From positions 186,001 through 250,000 of the forward strand of contig NCSJ02000022.1 of the NCBI GenBank assembly GCA_002812745.2: a stretch of DNA of 64,000 nt, in the 5' to 3' direction. Each line of letters starts with the position of its first letter. Within the stretch, counting starts at the first letter, position 1. The DNA is from Scytalidium lignicola. Lineage: Eukaryota > Ascomycota > Leotiomycetes. Of the stretch, positions 11,523 through 25,046 are shown in pieces. Below the pieces are notes generated by a model that worked only from the letters and a program-made list of their open reading frames with translations, was not told the DNA's origin and searched no databases. Both the position numbers and the translations under genes were made by a program.

Positions 11523-11885
11523 ACATTATCACGACAAACTTGCGTCTGGCCCATGTACACACACCTTTTCTCCTACACCGGACATGGGCCTGCTCCTGCC
11601 CTTTCTGCAGATCCATCAGGGACCATGTACTGTAATTATCGTAGTTCTCGAGATTCTCTCCTTCTCTCGTTCGCTGGTTTGCCTGCTGCCCTGGTCTACT
11701 TTTTGTTCTTGGCCGTGACCCCGGTGTTTGGGGGTTGCATTTTTCGTCATGGTAGTCTAGCAGAGTAGCAATGATGCAGAACCCGGCTGCGGTTCATGGT
11801 ATGTATGCACGCACTGTAGGTATTTATTTATCTATCTATCTATCTGCAAGCTTGGTACCCGAATCTGGGGGAAGGTATATTATCT
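11523..11885. promoter_or_regulatory. Cluster of GATA-factor sites upstream of DUR3
   Basis: HGATAR sites read on the minus strand (YTATCD on plus) occur at 11526-11531, 11636-11641, four overlapping copies at 11828-11845 within a TATC repeat, and 11880-11885. Two or more close HGATAR sites are the known binding pattern of AreA/NIT2-type nitrogen regulators, and urea transporters are classic targets. The array is 170-530 bp before the DUR3 start codon. Binding is inference; the sites are seen directly. Confidence 0.5.
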
Positions 11886-12053
11886 CTACTCTCTTCCCTG
11901 TCTGAAGCAAGTCTTTTTTGGTTCTTGCTCTCTCTTTCTTTTCTCCTTCTTTCCTAGACAACAAACTTTCTCTCTCTCTTCATCTCTCTTCTCAGGGATT
12001 CCAATTCTTCTCTAAGCTACTGCTCCGAGAACTGCAAATCTCAACCTGCAAAG

Positions 12054-14543
12054 ATGCCGATTGCACCTCCTCTAAACCACGGTTGGGGATATGGCATCGT
12101 CCTGGGCCTCGGTGCGCTTTTTGCGTTTGGAATGGTAAGTTTCCAGCCTCTACCCGCGAGGCCTTTTAGGGAATTATTCTGGATGATTTCATCTCTCTAA
12201 TTACTTTCGCGTAAAAAAAGATCCTCGTGACATGGATTCTCAAACGCTATAACCATGAGCTTCAAACTTCCGAAATGTTCAGCACGGCTGGTAGAACAGT
12301 CAAGTCGGGTTTGGTGGCATCTGCAGTGGTGTCCTCCTGGACCTGGGCTGCAACGCTTCTCCAGAGTTCTGGGGTAGCTTACAAATATGGTGTCTCGGGC
12401 CCTTACTGGTATGCCAGCGGCGCCACGGTCCAGATCTTACTTTTTGCTACCATTGCCATTGAGTTGAAGAGAAGAGCCCCAAATGCCCATGTAAGTTAAA
12501 GTCAGAATTGGATCACGCAGAACTGGTGCAGAAAATGCTCATGATGCATATAGACATTCCTCGAAGTTGTCCGAGCTAGATATGGCACTGTTACCCATAT
12601 TGTCTTTATCGTCTTCGGTCTCATGACCAACATCCTCGTTACGGCTATGCTGTTGACTGGTGGTTCCGCGGTCGTCAACTCCTTGACTGGAATGCCAACT
12701 GCTGCGGCTTGTTTCTTGCTGCCATTGGGTGTGGTCCTCTACACCATGTTCGGTGGAATCAAGGCCACTTTCCTCACAGATTGGGTATGTTATACCTCCC
12801 AGACCGTTAATAGGGGTTGTGGTTACTAAAGCTCTGGACAGGTTCACACCTTTATGCTTCTCATCATCATCCTGATTTTCGCCTTCACTGCTTATACGAC
12901 AAGCGATACATTGGGCTCGCCCGGTGCCGTCTTTGACCTCTTGGTGAAAGCCGCAGCGGATCACCCAGTTGATGGAAACCACGAGGGTAGCTATCTTACC
13001 ATGAAATCGACACAGGGTGGTATCTTCTTCGTTATCAACATTGTTGGTAACTTCGGCACGTTAGTAGCCCCTCCCATTTTTTTTAGCTATAGCAGTTCTA
13101 ACACAGAGGCAGCGTCTTCTTGGATAACGGTTACTACAACAAGGCCATTGCTGCCTCTCCAGTCCACGCTCTTCCAGGATACATCATGGGAGGCATCAGC
13201 TGGTTCGCCATCCCATGGCTCTGCGCCACCACCATGGGTCTTTCTGCCTTAGCTCTCGAAGGAAACCCGGCATTCCCTACATACCCAAACCGTATGGACC
13301 CTGCTGATGTATCTGCCGGATTGGTTCTGCCATATGCTGCTGTTGGATTACTTGGAAAAGGTGGTGCCGTTTGTACGCTTTTGATCGTCTTCATGGCGGT
13401 TACCTCTGCTACATCTGCCGAACTTATCGCCGTTTCTTCCATTTTCACTTATGATGTCTATCAGACCTACTTCAACCCTGGAGCGAGTGGAAGGCGCTTG
13501 ATATACACTTCTCATGCTATGGTTATTGGGTTTGGTTTGTTCATGGCCGCATTTTCCGTTGGATGTGAGTGTTTATTTTGTTTTATCTCAAGCGCTGAGG
13601 TCNTTTTTGTAGACTTTAAAACTAACAGTCATAACCTAGTGTTCTATGCCGGCATTAGCATGGGCTATCTCTACCTTATGATGGGAGTCATCATCTCTTC
13701 TGCAGTTATCCCAGCAACTCTCACTATCATGTGGGCTGGTCATAACAAATGGTCTGCGGCCCTTACACCACCACTCGGCCTTGCAGTTGCTCTCATTGCA
13801 TGGCTTGTTACCGCTAAGAAGGAGTGTAATTCTCTTAACGTCGACTGCACCGGGTCCAACAATCCTATGTTAGCAGGAAATGTTGCGGCTTTGCTCTCAC
13901 CACTAGTGTTCATTCCTATTTTCACTTTGATCTTTGGTCTTGGTAAGCCTTACACACATGCTTCACTGCTCTACCATATCTCGTAAGTAATTTGTTAACC
14001 TGTGAATTAGACCACTACGACTGGGCCTCAATGGCTGCCATCCGCAAAGGCGACGACCACGACCTCGCCAATGCCGCACACATCGACCTGGAACAAATCC
14101 CCGGCGAACACACCCAAACCGCCGAAGAGCTCGCCGCCGAACAAAAACAACTCCTCCGTTCCTCCAAGATCGCTAAATCCATGACCGTCTTCCTGACTAT
14201 TGCCCTCCTCGTCCTCTGGCCCATGCCCATGTACGGCAGCGGCTACGTCTTCAGCAAGCCCTTTTTCCGCGGCTGGGTCGTGGTGGGAATCATGTGGCTG
14301 ATTGGAAGTTTCCTCTGCGTGGGGCTGTTCCCTATTTTCGAGGGCCGACATGCGCTTATTGGAACCGTGAAGGCTATTTATCTTGACATCACTGGGAAAC
14401 AGCATCCCAGTAAGTTCCATCGCCCTGAGGCAACTTTTATTCAAGGAAAGCCGGAGAGTAGCGATAATACGCCACCAAATGAGACTAGTGAGAAGGAGAA
14501 GGAGATTACGGAGAAGAGTACTGTTGCTGTTGCTGCTGAGTGA
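12054..14543 (+). CDS. DUR3: Urea/H+ (or Na+) symporter DUR3
   Basis: Seven exons: 12054-12134, 12221-12490, 12554-12784, 12842-13059, 13113-13564, 13640-13942, 14011-14543; 695 residues. Every junction is GT...AG and keeps frame. It is a solute:sodium symporter-family plasma-membrane protein that imports urea under nitrogen limitation. Support includes the start [20 protein letters not shown], the block [55 protein letters not shown] and [17 protein letters not shown], all typical of fungal Dur3, with about fifteen hydrophobic helices. The C-terminal tail is hydrophilic ([14 protein letters not shown]). One N (13603) falls in intron 5 and does no harm. Upstream GATA sites suggest AreA-type control. 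It converges with MRD1. Confidence 0.95.
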
Positions 14544-14865
14544 GGCATCAAATAGGGACGTAATCTGCACCTCTATTTTCCCCCTTCTTCTTTTCTTTTG
14601 GGATGTGGGATGTGGAGACTTTGGAAGTTGTCCTAAATTAAAGCAACAAAGAAATGATGGGATGGTCTCTGGAAGTGTTAGGAATATATTTTTGATTTTA
14701 TGATACCAACTGTGGGTTTTATGTATATACCCCGCCTTTTAGCAAAGCAATACCAAAAGAGAAGCCTTTTATGTTTTAACATTTATCCCAATGTGTAATA
14801 ATCGTTAAGGAATATAGAGATCAAGCCAGTATTGGATGGAATTATAGATTAATAGATCTAAGTTC
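14544..14865. other. Convergent 3' region between DUR3 and MRD1
   Basis: About 320 bp that must hold both 3' UTRs. It is AT-rich with several AATAAA-like stretches; no gene is seen. Confidence 0.55.
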
Positions 14866-17624
14866 CTAGTCTTCATCTCCATCATCACCTCCAACATTGA
14901 ATTTCTTCCTCCCCCCTCCGCTAAGTTGCTGCAGCGCAACAGTATTAACCTGGCTCCCAACCTTCTTCTGCATCCGCTCAATCTCCTCCTCAGCATCCAC
15001 CGCATCCTCAGCCGCGAATTCCAGCACAAGCCGCCGACCCAGAAGATGCGTGTCCTTCAAAGCCTCCATCGCGCTCTCGGCCTCCTTAGCCGTGACAAAG
15101 TCAGCAAAGGCGAATCCACGAGCTGAATTATCCATCTTTTTTGGCACACGCACGGAGCGGAGTTGGCCATAAGTTCCAAACAGGGCACGGACGTCCTTCT
15201 TGGCTGCCTCGAAGGGTAAGTTCTTGATGATGATCTTTGTTCTTCTGCCAGCGAGCTTCTTGGCTCGATCTTCCTTTCTTCTCTCTTCAGCTGCGTCGAC
15301 GCCTCGGTGAGATGCTTTGATAAGGAGCTTGTGATTGTCAAGGTTGTATCCATCCATTGCTGTGAGTGCAGCTTGAGCTTGTTCTTTGGTTCTGAATTCT
15401 AGGAAACCGAATCCCATGCTAAGGACCTGGCCGGGTTTCTTAGGATCCTTCTTCGTGCTAACACGAGCTGATATGAAGCCATCCAGTGGACGGAAAATGT
15501 CGCTAAGACGTTCACTTGTTGTGGCGAAATTCAAGTTTCGGACATATAAAGTAGTTGTCTCAACGGGATCGTCCGACTCCTTGCCTAACAAGTCAGATAC
15601 CGAAAGTTTTGCATCGGGACCCTGGTTTGTTGTAACTTGAGCAGATGGAACTGCTGTGGTAAACAAATCTTTTGGTGCCTTCTCTAGAAATAGCACTGAG
15701 TCTTTTAGTCGACGATATGCCAAACTTGCAAAAGCAGCCCTGGCATGAGTTGGCTGCGCAAATTCGACAATCGCGATAGTGCCAGTAGGAGGCATCAGAA
15801 CACGAAGGACCTGGCCAAATTCTTCAAACATCTTTCTTAATTCCTCAAAGGTCATTCCATATGGGAAATTCTTCACGAGAATAGCAGTATCGCCTCTTTC
15901 ACGTTTCTTAAACGCATTCAGATCAACGCCATTGTTCGCGAAGTACGTTTTTGTCTCTTGTATAACAGTGGTTTCAGCAATCGCTTGCTTAACACCAGCA
16001 TCTGCAGATGTGGGATCTAATAAATCTGATTTTGAAACACTTAATCGTTCCGCGACTGCAGAGTTCACTGCATCTTGGTTCATATAAAGCGAGTTCCAGT
16101 TGAATACGGTGGATGCTGCATCGGCTTTCTTCTTGATCTGCTTCTGCTTCTTGAGTGGTAACTTTGAGATAGCAAATTCATCTAATTTGTTTTCTCGTTT
16201 TGCTGCAGCTGGTAATATGTGAAGGAGCCTTCCCTGGAAAGGCTCACCGTCTAGGTTGTGAAACGCTTCTACAGCGGCATCTGGATCCGTGTACTGTACT
16301 AGTAGAAATCCTTTACTCTTTCCAGAAGCGTCGATAGGAAGATGTACCTATATGACTATTATCAGTAACCGTAGATAACACATAATCCTAATCATCATTC
16401 AAAGGCGTCACAAGGTTTTCAGAAAACACGAAGCATCTACTAAAATTTTCGTCCAGTTCACATCATATGCATATGCATAAGCTGTCCCTATCTGGATATT
16501 CATCATGAAACAATGGATGGGGGAATAAAGAGAGCATTGACTTACTTCTTCTAGTGATCCAAATGGGCTGAAATGTTCCCTTAGATCATCTTCGGTTGCA
16601 CTGTATGGTAGGTTGCGTACAAATAGACGACCATTACCCCTTATCTTCTCGATAATAACATCTGTATCATCTTTTGTCTCAGGTTGCGATACGCGATCTC
16701 CTTCGTCGTTGGATCCTTTAACGTCTTCCTGAGCAGCCGGAGGCTCATCATCTTTAGGAGTATCCTCAACAACCACATTAACGGGAAGAGTTGCTGTATT
16801 TGCAGCTGGGATGTCCTCGGGGTCTACGAGATCCAACAATCTGTTCGTTCGACTTCGAAGCCAATCATCGTCTGAAGCATCTACAAGGACTCTAGGTAGC
16901 TCAGGAACAGCTGCCTCTGATCCCGGAGTTTCTTCAATAGCTTGAGAAACTGCAAGAGGGACAGGCACAGGCTCAGAAATAGTAGTCCTTGGTGGACTCT
17001 TATTCCTTGATTTCTTCGGAACCACTTCATACTCGTCGTCGCTCAGTCCTTCGGGCATTTCCATTGCTTGAATTTTTGATGGAGGTTCTTCTATACTATC
17101 AGTGGCATCCGCTGCAGTCCAGTTATTCTGCTTAGATGCCGGTTGCATCACTTTTAAGAACTCTTTCAGTTTGAAATCCGCATCCTCAACTTCATCTCGC
17201 TTTCGCTTTGTTGAACCATTCAGAGAATCTGCCACAGGAGGTGGAGATTGCTCTTTCAGTTTCGCTTGCCTTTTATTCTCCCATTCTTGCTCTCTCTGGG
17301 CCTTTCTAGAAACAGGTAGGGCTGCATCAGATATCTGATCCACAATTAGTTACAAACTTCACATTCAGCGCAGTTTTTGCCTACCGGTTTGGCGATTTCC
17401 ACGCCAATTTTCGACATCCGTATGAATGTACGGTTAAAATATTTGACCGCATTTTCAGCATCCTCGGGGCTCTTGTAGCCAATGTAGCCAATTCTTCGGT
17501 GGGCTATCAACTTAGCATCGGTGATTGGCTGTTTGATGCTGAAGTGTTTTTTAAACTCATCTTCAGTGATGGTCGGGGGTAACCCCTTCACAAATATTCG
17601 GGACGATACTATTGCAGCCGGCAT
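14866..17624 (-). CDS. MRD1: Mrd1, multiple RNA-recognition-motif protein for 18S rRNA processing
   Basis: Three exons on minus: 17385-17624, 16546-17334, 14866-16347; 836 residues. Five RRMs can be read: RRM1 about 7-79 (RIFVKGLPP, RIGYIGY), RRM2 about 315-392 (RLFVRNLPY, split by intron 2), RRM3 about 498-568 (ILVKNFPYGMT), RRM4 about 609-689 (LYVRNLNFAT, GFGFLEF) and RRM5 about 713-788 (IIIKNLPFEA, GFAFADF). Between RRM1 and RRM2 lies a long acidic, lysine-rich linker beginning SDAALPVSRKAQREQEWENK, a hallmark of Mrd1. Mrd1 binds the 35S pre-rRNA and U3 snoRNP in the nucleolus and is needed for small-subunit rRNA cleavage. An upstream in-frame ATG at 17654 would add ten residues; the shorter start fits the family better. 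Confidence 0.95.
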
Positions 17625-18065
17625 GGCAGGTCTGCTTCGAGGTAAAAGCTTCAACCCATTGAATTTTGTTACAAGGAACTCAAATCTTTGCGAAGAAAAA
17701 TATCTTTGGGAAGTCCCGCGTGCACGGACTCCAAGATAGACTTAGAGCTAAGCCTTATCTGGGCGGGATAAGTGGTTAGGTCTGTGCTCTCGAACAAAGT
17801 CTCGCGTGGGACCAGGCTGAACATCATCTCCTGAAAGAAAACAAAAGGTCGCAAAGTATATAATTAAGGAGTTCGAAGCGTCTGCTCTCTCAGAAGACCA
17901 CCATTCCAAGGTATGTACAGATAGGGCAAGCAATTCTATGTTGTGGCGCCTGCAATATCAGTTCTCTAAGAAAATAGCAATGACCTAACTCACGAATCTA
18001 GCTTTAACTAGTGACCTTCCCAGAGCATTATAGGCTTTAATTTTAACAATCTCGCTGCATTAAAC
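17625..18065. promoter_or_regulatory. Divergent promoter region of MRD1 and the LC8 gene
   Basis: About 440 bp between two divergent start codons; it must serve both genes. Small frames within it have no known motif. No specific factor site stands out. Confidence 0.5.
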
Positions 18066-18824
18066 ATGTCTCCAGACAAAGCGGCAGTTCCGAAGGCGGA
18101 GAAGTTGGAGGGTACGTATCAAGGTAGAGAATAAGCTCGTCTTGCTTTTCATATCACCTATTCGCAATAGGGCTGCCTGCTAATTGAAGTTTTCTTTAGC
18201 CCAGATAAAGTCTGCCGATATGGTAAGATGGAGACGATTGGCGACCTTAGCAATTTAATTGCCGGCATGATCCCGACTAATCCTATGTGCAGACCGAGGA
18301 TATGCAACAAGAGGCGATTGATGTTGGTATGTTGGAATGGCGGAATCCGAACCTCCAATTGCCAGATGTGTCTAGACTAACTTTATTTCCAATAGCACAA
18401 GAGGGAATGGCAAAATACAGTGTAGAAAAGGTGATTTCTGCAGACTTTAGCTTCCCTTGTCAATGTTTTACTAACAGTTTACTAAAGGATATTGCGCAAT
18501 TCATCAAGAAGACTGTTCGTTCGCCTATCAACAATAGCATATACATTGCGGTAGCTAACTATACAATCTCAGTTCGATGAGCGAAAGGGTCCAACGTGGC
18601 ACTGCATTGTAGGCAGAAACTTCGGGTCATTTGTTACACATGGTTAGAATACCCCCCCCTTCATAGTTTTGACTAGTCCAAATCTACGGCGAAGCTATAC
18701 CTCCACAGTTTCTTCAATCGCAAACTATTTAAAACAATAGCTAATTGGACGTGTTGCAGAGACGAAGCACTTTATATACTTTTATCTAGGACACTGTGCC
18801 ATCCTCCTCTTCAAAACTCAGTAG
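18066..18824 (+). CDS. Dynein light chain LC8 (DYNLL type)
   Basis: Seven small exons: 18066-18111, 18200-18222, 18293-18326, 18396-18430, 18488-18514, 18573-18642, 18760-18824; 99 residues. Exons 2-5 are only 23-35 bp, so single-frame gene finding misses the gene. The joined product reads through all LC8 blocks: [54 protein letters not shown], and [20 protein letters not shown] at the end. LC8 is a homodimer that binds short linear motifs in dynein intermediate chain and many other partners and acts as a dimerisation hub. The N-terminal stretch is about ten residues longer than in animals, as in other filamentous fungi. All splice sites are GT...AG and frame is kept at each. Confidence 0.96.
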
Positions 18825-21800
18825 ATTATTTCCACATTCAAGAGTCGGTATCAGTGTCTTATACAAGCAGATAACGGCGATGGAAGGCAAAAGGACCAAG
18901 GTACGGCGTACATGCGGTAATTGGAATTGATGATAATACGTTTTTGTATGATTGGAGCCCAGAAATTTAAGAAGTTTGTTCTTTGGACTGAAGCGATTAA
19001 GTTTCCTCAGAAAGACTCTAGCTTTTATTCATGTGTCTGTCAGACAAGATTCTTGTCTAACAGGTTTGATTATTCATATGTTCGGTGAAGAAATTAGCTA
19101 TGTCTGGTACTGGTCAGACATACTTGTTGGCTGAAAATACAAATCGAGCTATCTATATTAACCACCGTTGGCTTCTGTTCATGGTAGGTAGTATGCGGTC
19201 TTCCATATGTTCGAACTCGTGAAACTATGGGTGTCCCATGTACGAGGTAGTGAGTATTTTACATCGATCCATCTAGCATAAAACTCTGAAGCAGTGAGCC
19301 TATAAAATGAAGAAGAGGCGAGGTACTAATTTTAACCCCGATACAAACACAATATTAGGATTGGAGGAAGCGATTTGCTCTATTTCTAGTATACAAATAC
19401 GAACAAGTATTGCCTCTCCATTAATGCGCGAGTTCGAAAAACTAGGACTTTCTTGCACCTTTTGAGATATCTATTCGAATCTCTAAAGGACCGAAGAATA
19501 GAGGATAGATGGATTCCTGTTCTGTTCTAGTTCGCCCTGCCTGCTCATAAAATTGGACATTCATAAAATCTCAGCGCGGGATAATCTACTCTTCTTCAAT
19601 TCCGGAAGTATCATCCGGGAATTGGTTGGTAATTAGGAGATTCCTTAAACAATGTTCATTCAAGTATGAACTTTCTACGGTTTTTATAATTATATCTCAG
19701 AGAATGATGATAGGGTGTTGTTTAAAGTAAGCATGAAACCAGTACTATATGTCTAAATGGTCTGTCTGCATGATTTGAACACTGCCTCTTTCTTCGTCAT
19801 GGAAAATGATAATCAGTAGTCTCCTTTGCTAGGGAGTATGATTTCCCTATAATACGAACGTTACATGTACTCAGAAAGGAAAGGCCCTACNTTCGACATA
19901 AAGCACCTAATCCCTACATCCCTGAAGCCCAGTGCTAATTCCAAAAAGCAAAATACTCAAATTCCATTTCTTGATACGATAAACCATCCTCTACGGCAGA
20001 GAGAAAACACTAGGCCCCGACAAACCCAAACTGGTCACGATCATTCAAACCATCAATTAATATACAAGAACTCCTCATATAACAAACCAGCCAACCAGTT
20101 ACCCAATAACCCTATTTAAAGATCGAGAACTAAAAAAAGCAAAGAATTTACGCTACTTCATGCTACGCCATGCTCAGTCACGCAACAACAGCATTTCCAT
20201 CTTACACACCTCCCCTCTTCCCGGGCCGCCGGAGGAAAACAATCCGCTCAAAATAAAAGGAGAACTAAAAGCAAAAAAACAAAACACCAAAAAAAAAGAG
20301 AGGAAGGGTCTAGATCTCAACCTCCCCGTCCACCTATAGATTATGCAACGTTAAAAACAAAACGGCATCCTTCCTCCTTCCGTAAGAAAACCAGGGGGAA
20401 GGGGGAGGGGGAGGGAATAAGCAAGCCGGTAAGCAAGAAAGTACTGTATGCATACGAGGCAAAAAAGCACGAGTAATAAATAAATAAAAGCAACCTTCCA
20501 AATCGAGGTCCCTTGTACTTCCCGTTCAATAGACAAAAACGGTAGGTAAATCCACCCCACCGAAATTTTTTTAATATATATGATAGATAGATAGATGAAT
20601 CAAAGCACACGAAGGGGCGCATTTGCAGAGACACGTGGACTGCATTTTGTCTGAGGGTGGATTCTTTTGGGGAAGGAGTTTGAATTTGGGATGAACTTGT
20701 ATATTTGAGCTTGTCATATACCGGTTGCATGCATAAAAAGACGAGATCAAGTTAGGGAGACTCGAAATAATCATTCTTCTTCATCTTTATCTACTTCAAA
20801 GCCAAAACAAAGAGGAAGAATATTACACAACATTAATTAGTAGAAAGAGCGAGAGAGAAAAAATTGGATGCGGGATGGAAAAAATAGAAGTGCACAATAT
20901 ACCCCGTGTTGTCTCGATATATTAAAATTATTGTTATTATTACTGTGTTATAATTTGAAATAATCCGAAGCAAGAAGAAGTATGGAGTATACACGTGTAG
21001 TTGAACGTCGTAATTAATTAAAAACACGGAGGAATGAAGGAAGGGAGGGGGTGGGATTTCTACAACATCCTTTAAGACACATGATAACTCATCCCTTCTT
21101 TTTACTATAGTAATTTCAGTGGTTTTGGGTTTTAGTTTTAGTTTAAAAAGGTCCTAATTAGCTGAAAGAGTTTAAGCATTTAACTAGTGAGTTGTTTCGT
21201 GAAAGTAATGGAAATACAAAACGTCGTCTTTAACACGGGGCTAAATTTCAATACAGTAAGCAAAAACCACGTACTTGTATTGTATGTACACATGCTACAT
21301 GTTAGCCCCGAACGGAGATGCACATCATCAATCGTCAATCATGAAAATCATTGATAAGCATGACGGGGACACGCAACGGAGTTACCGTTCACTAATCTAC
21401 TCTCCTTGAAGTTGAGTGATGTACAGTAACTACGGTTACATGTACATGTAAGACTTCGTAGCCCTATGCGCGTGGTCTTGCGTCTTACCGGTCGGTACAA
21501 GTCGGTTCCGCATCGTACCCTGACAAATCAGTTTGGAATTGGAAATCGAAAAAAACTCTCCCCCAATGTTTCCTGCTGCCTAGCAAAATATCCTCGACCT
21601 TAGGGGAAAGAAAAAGGATACAGCCCCATTCTCAATTTTACATAACTTTTGACTACAGTATAGTTAACATATTTATTTATTGTCGTACACAGTATTAGAA
21701 ATCCCCGTCCAAAAACGTCATGCTTCTCTGAATGGGTCACCGACAAAGCAAAAAAGCAGCCTTTTCAGACAGACCGAGCTAGACGACTGCTGATTGGTCC

Positions 21801-22486
21801 TCCGCGCGATAGGACTAAGCTCAGGTGCGTCAGTCGAGAATTGTGGGCCTTGGGAGGGTTGGGGCCAGGGGTGTGGCGGGCCGAGGCTTGGAGCTAGACC
21901 AGGCTGGAATACCGGGCGGCGAAAGTTTTGGAGGCGGAGGGTTTTGGTCGAAGTGGTGTGAGATGCGGAGACGGGGGCGTGACGGGGTCGGTGCCCAAGT
22001 ACAGTACTGTATTGGAACTTATCCGTGGGATGGTGTAGGATACTGTACGGTACAAGCATATTCCGCATCGAGCAATCAATCAGATCGACTTTGGATGTTG
22101 TGCAGGTTAATTAGAACAAAAGGACTTGTCGTTAGCCCTGAGGAATGAATGAATGAATGAGTGGATTGAGGTTTTCCTCGATTAACCGGGGAAATTCGCC
22201 GAGAAAAACAGGCACCAAAAAGAGGCACCATTTGAGGGGTTGACGGCCCTGATGCAGCAAAAAAAAAAGAGACTATCGATCGATCTTGGTGGTGGGGAGC
22301 AGCCCGGCTTTTGCTTTCAGGCACTGCAGTTCTCCTACAGGATGCTGTACTGTACGGCAATATGTACTACAGACCTGCATCACACGGGGTGTAAAGCAGA
22401 AAGCAAAAGCACACAGTAGTACCGTACTGTAGAAGCAGATCCGTGTTGATGATCAGCGAATTAATGCTAACGCACGGGTACACATA

Positions 22487-22506
22487 CACACACACACACA
22501 CACACA
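22487..22506. repeat. (CA)n microsatellite
   Basis: Ten uninterrupted CA units in intergenic DNA, preceded by an interrupted CACATA stretch. Confidence 0.9.
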
Positions 22507-25032
22507 TACTGGTCTCCAGATCAACCCTCTACCGCCTTGTGTGTCGTGTGTAACTCTCTGGCTCTTTTTCCCAGCAGGTCGTCTGGTACTGGTGCGCCAC
22601 CTGTTCCGGAAACTACCTGATTGAAGCGAGACGGACTCAGGTACCAGAGTACGTACGGTACCACTGCGTGAAGTACCGCTACACGTACTGTACGTTCATC
22701 TGTTGTGCCTTAGTCATGGCTGTCAGCCGTCAGCCCTCAGCCATTGGCATCGTCGTTAATAATCCAATTTGACAATCGCCGGTTCATAGGGCTGATGTGC
22801 GTCCTTGCTGCTCGAGAAGAAGAGCATCTTCTAGCTCCTTTACATCCAAGAAGCTGAAGATTAGATGATGCCGGCGGCTAACGTGCTCCTAGTAAATTTG
22901 TCTCCGTTCTTCGGGTTGGGGTTAGTGTTGGATAGAAATCGGCAAAGCCAACTCCTTGTAGTGGGGGGAACTCGTCTGGAACGTCTCTGTACAAGTACAA
23001 GTACAGTTACCGGTTGCGGTAGCGCACAACTTGCAACCCTCTCTCTCCAAAACACCCCCCAAGGTTGCCCGTCTAAAACATTTTCTACTACCGGTATGTT
23101 CCCCGGCTGTACAGTACTACAGTACAGTACAAGTACCAGCGCTGCCAACCAACCCATCCCGGTACAGAAGGGATTCATGTGCGGTACCTTAGTAATTGCA
23201 TCCTTTTTGCGTATTCGAGACATTATTTCCATCTTGCCTTGTACGAGGGGACAGCCGTGTAACCATAAGCAAGAAAAACCGGCGGGTAGCACGAGGCATC
23301 ATCTGCAACCCTCCTGCCTCTTTATAAGGGCCGCGAATTCGCCAGCTGAATGAAGAGAAAAAAGTGACGACGAAGTGGCACACGAGTTGGGCTGGTTGGT
23401 CAGAGACCTGCCAAGCGAGCTTCGATGTGCGACGTGGGAGACAGGTGGGCTGGCATTCGTACATGCATGTCGGTGGTGCAGCAGCAGCACGGCCTGGGTA
23501 GATCAGATCGAGGGAAGTTTTTCGCTCGAAGACCCCTCGATCGAGATGCTTTGCAAGGAAGGAGGTGTACACTTCATCGAGAAAAAAAAAAAGCGATGGC
23601 TGTGATATTCCAACCGATGCAGATCCAAGATTTCAATAGTCACGTATATCTCAATTTTCCGTTGTAGTATTTTATTTAATCGCTGTTGAAGTCTAGGACG
23701 ACTAGATTCCAATAATTAGTAAGTTAGTTATCCCTCCCACCGGTTCGCTTCCACGCATCTCGCAACTTGCAGATGGATACGTCACGACCAGCAGGCACAC
23801 CCATCTGTTTGGAGCTTCAGAAGACTGCAGACACGCACGACACGTAAAAACATTGCCCTGGAAAGTGGTACTGTACAGGACAACCCCTGAGTTAATGCTC
23901 ATTGCAAAGGATGTTGAAAAGACTTATCGATGCCAGACCTACCGACGACATTATTAACTTACTACTGTATCAACTGTGGTCCAAGTGATCTGTCTCTCGC
24001 GGGCCGCCGTCATGCATGGGTTTTTGCCACTTGCCTGGTTTGCAGGATTCTGCATCTCGGTCAGAGGACTGCAGGATCGCGGATGCATGATGGGAAAGAA
24101 AAAGCACAGAAAGAGTCTCTTATGAACTGGGTTTTAGGGGGCATCCGTACGTAAGAGCGCGACGAAATAGAAAGAGACCTCGACCATCTTTTCTCCCTCT
24201 TTCGCATTCTGGTAGCCGTGAATTTGATGAGGCTGGGAGAACAAAATAAAGTACGCTGATCCGAAGATTGAGGGGAAGGGGAAACGCCATCTTTAGCTTC
24301 CGGCATGCATGGAGTCTCACACCGGCCGAATATCCACGTTTCGGAATGGATGATTGATGCCACCGTACCCGTGGCTCGCTCGCCTTTTCGTGACTTGGTA
24401 GCATTTGTATGCAGCAAAGTGGACTGGAATTGTTCGACTGAAGGAAAGGTAAGCGGAAACTGCATGGAAGCATGTCGTAAGAATCTGACATCCGAGTCTC
24501 GTTTTGGATATCTGATGTTCCTGGCGTGAAGAAAGGATCCGCTCGCCGGGAACTCCTTCAGGTCCTTATGTACTTTCACTTCTCAACTTCCTGTAATGTG
24601 CTGGTTGGTACATGTACCTTGTCATGCCTCATGGAGTAACTTTCTGCATCACAATGGGACGATTGAATGATGCTTCCAAGCGGTGTGTTGGGCAGAGTGG
24701 AAAAGATCTACAATGGTCGAGATATTATTTCATGATAATATATGTACCGTACGGCAAAGTGTGTTAATCGGTGCATTGCTGTGCCTGGGTGTAATGATCT
24801 GATGGAAATCCACAGGCGAGATCATTAACGTGTTGGAAGGAAGCCCTTTCCGAGGCGACTTGATTTGGCAGGGATGAAGGTTGTCATAAAGCGACGATTG
24901 CCGTTACAGATTGAAGATTTGTGGTGTGTTTTATAGTATCTAGATCTTTGCCTGTGGAACCTCTCTAGGATGATTATTTGAAAATGACCCTTGGAATCTT
25001 GATGGCAGGCATTATTTATTGGTAGTCTGGTA

Positions 25033-25046
25033 GTACAGTACTGTAC
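25033..25046. repeat. GTAC-family palindrome, perfect 14-mer
   Basis: GTACAGTACTGTAC equals its own reverse complement. The identical 14-mer is at 10834-10847, its sister GTACTGTACAGTAC is at 39456-39469 and TACTGTACAGTA at 58539-58550. Shorter or imperfect versions are frequent in the long intergenic regions (see findings). Confidence 0.85.

Noticed and set aside
15057..17338. Antisense frames inside MRD1, RAD5 and PRP8
   Set aside because: They are shadows of the real coding frame on the other strand.
24061..24579. 172-codon minus-strand frame
   Set aside because: Overlaps other frames of similar length, no known motif, no splice continuation, in GC-richer non-coding DNA.
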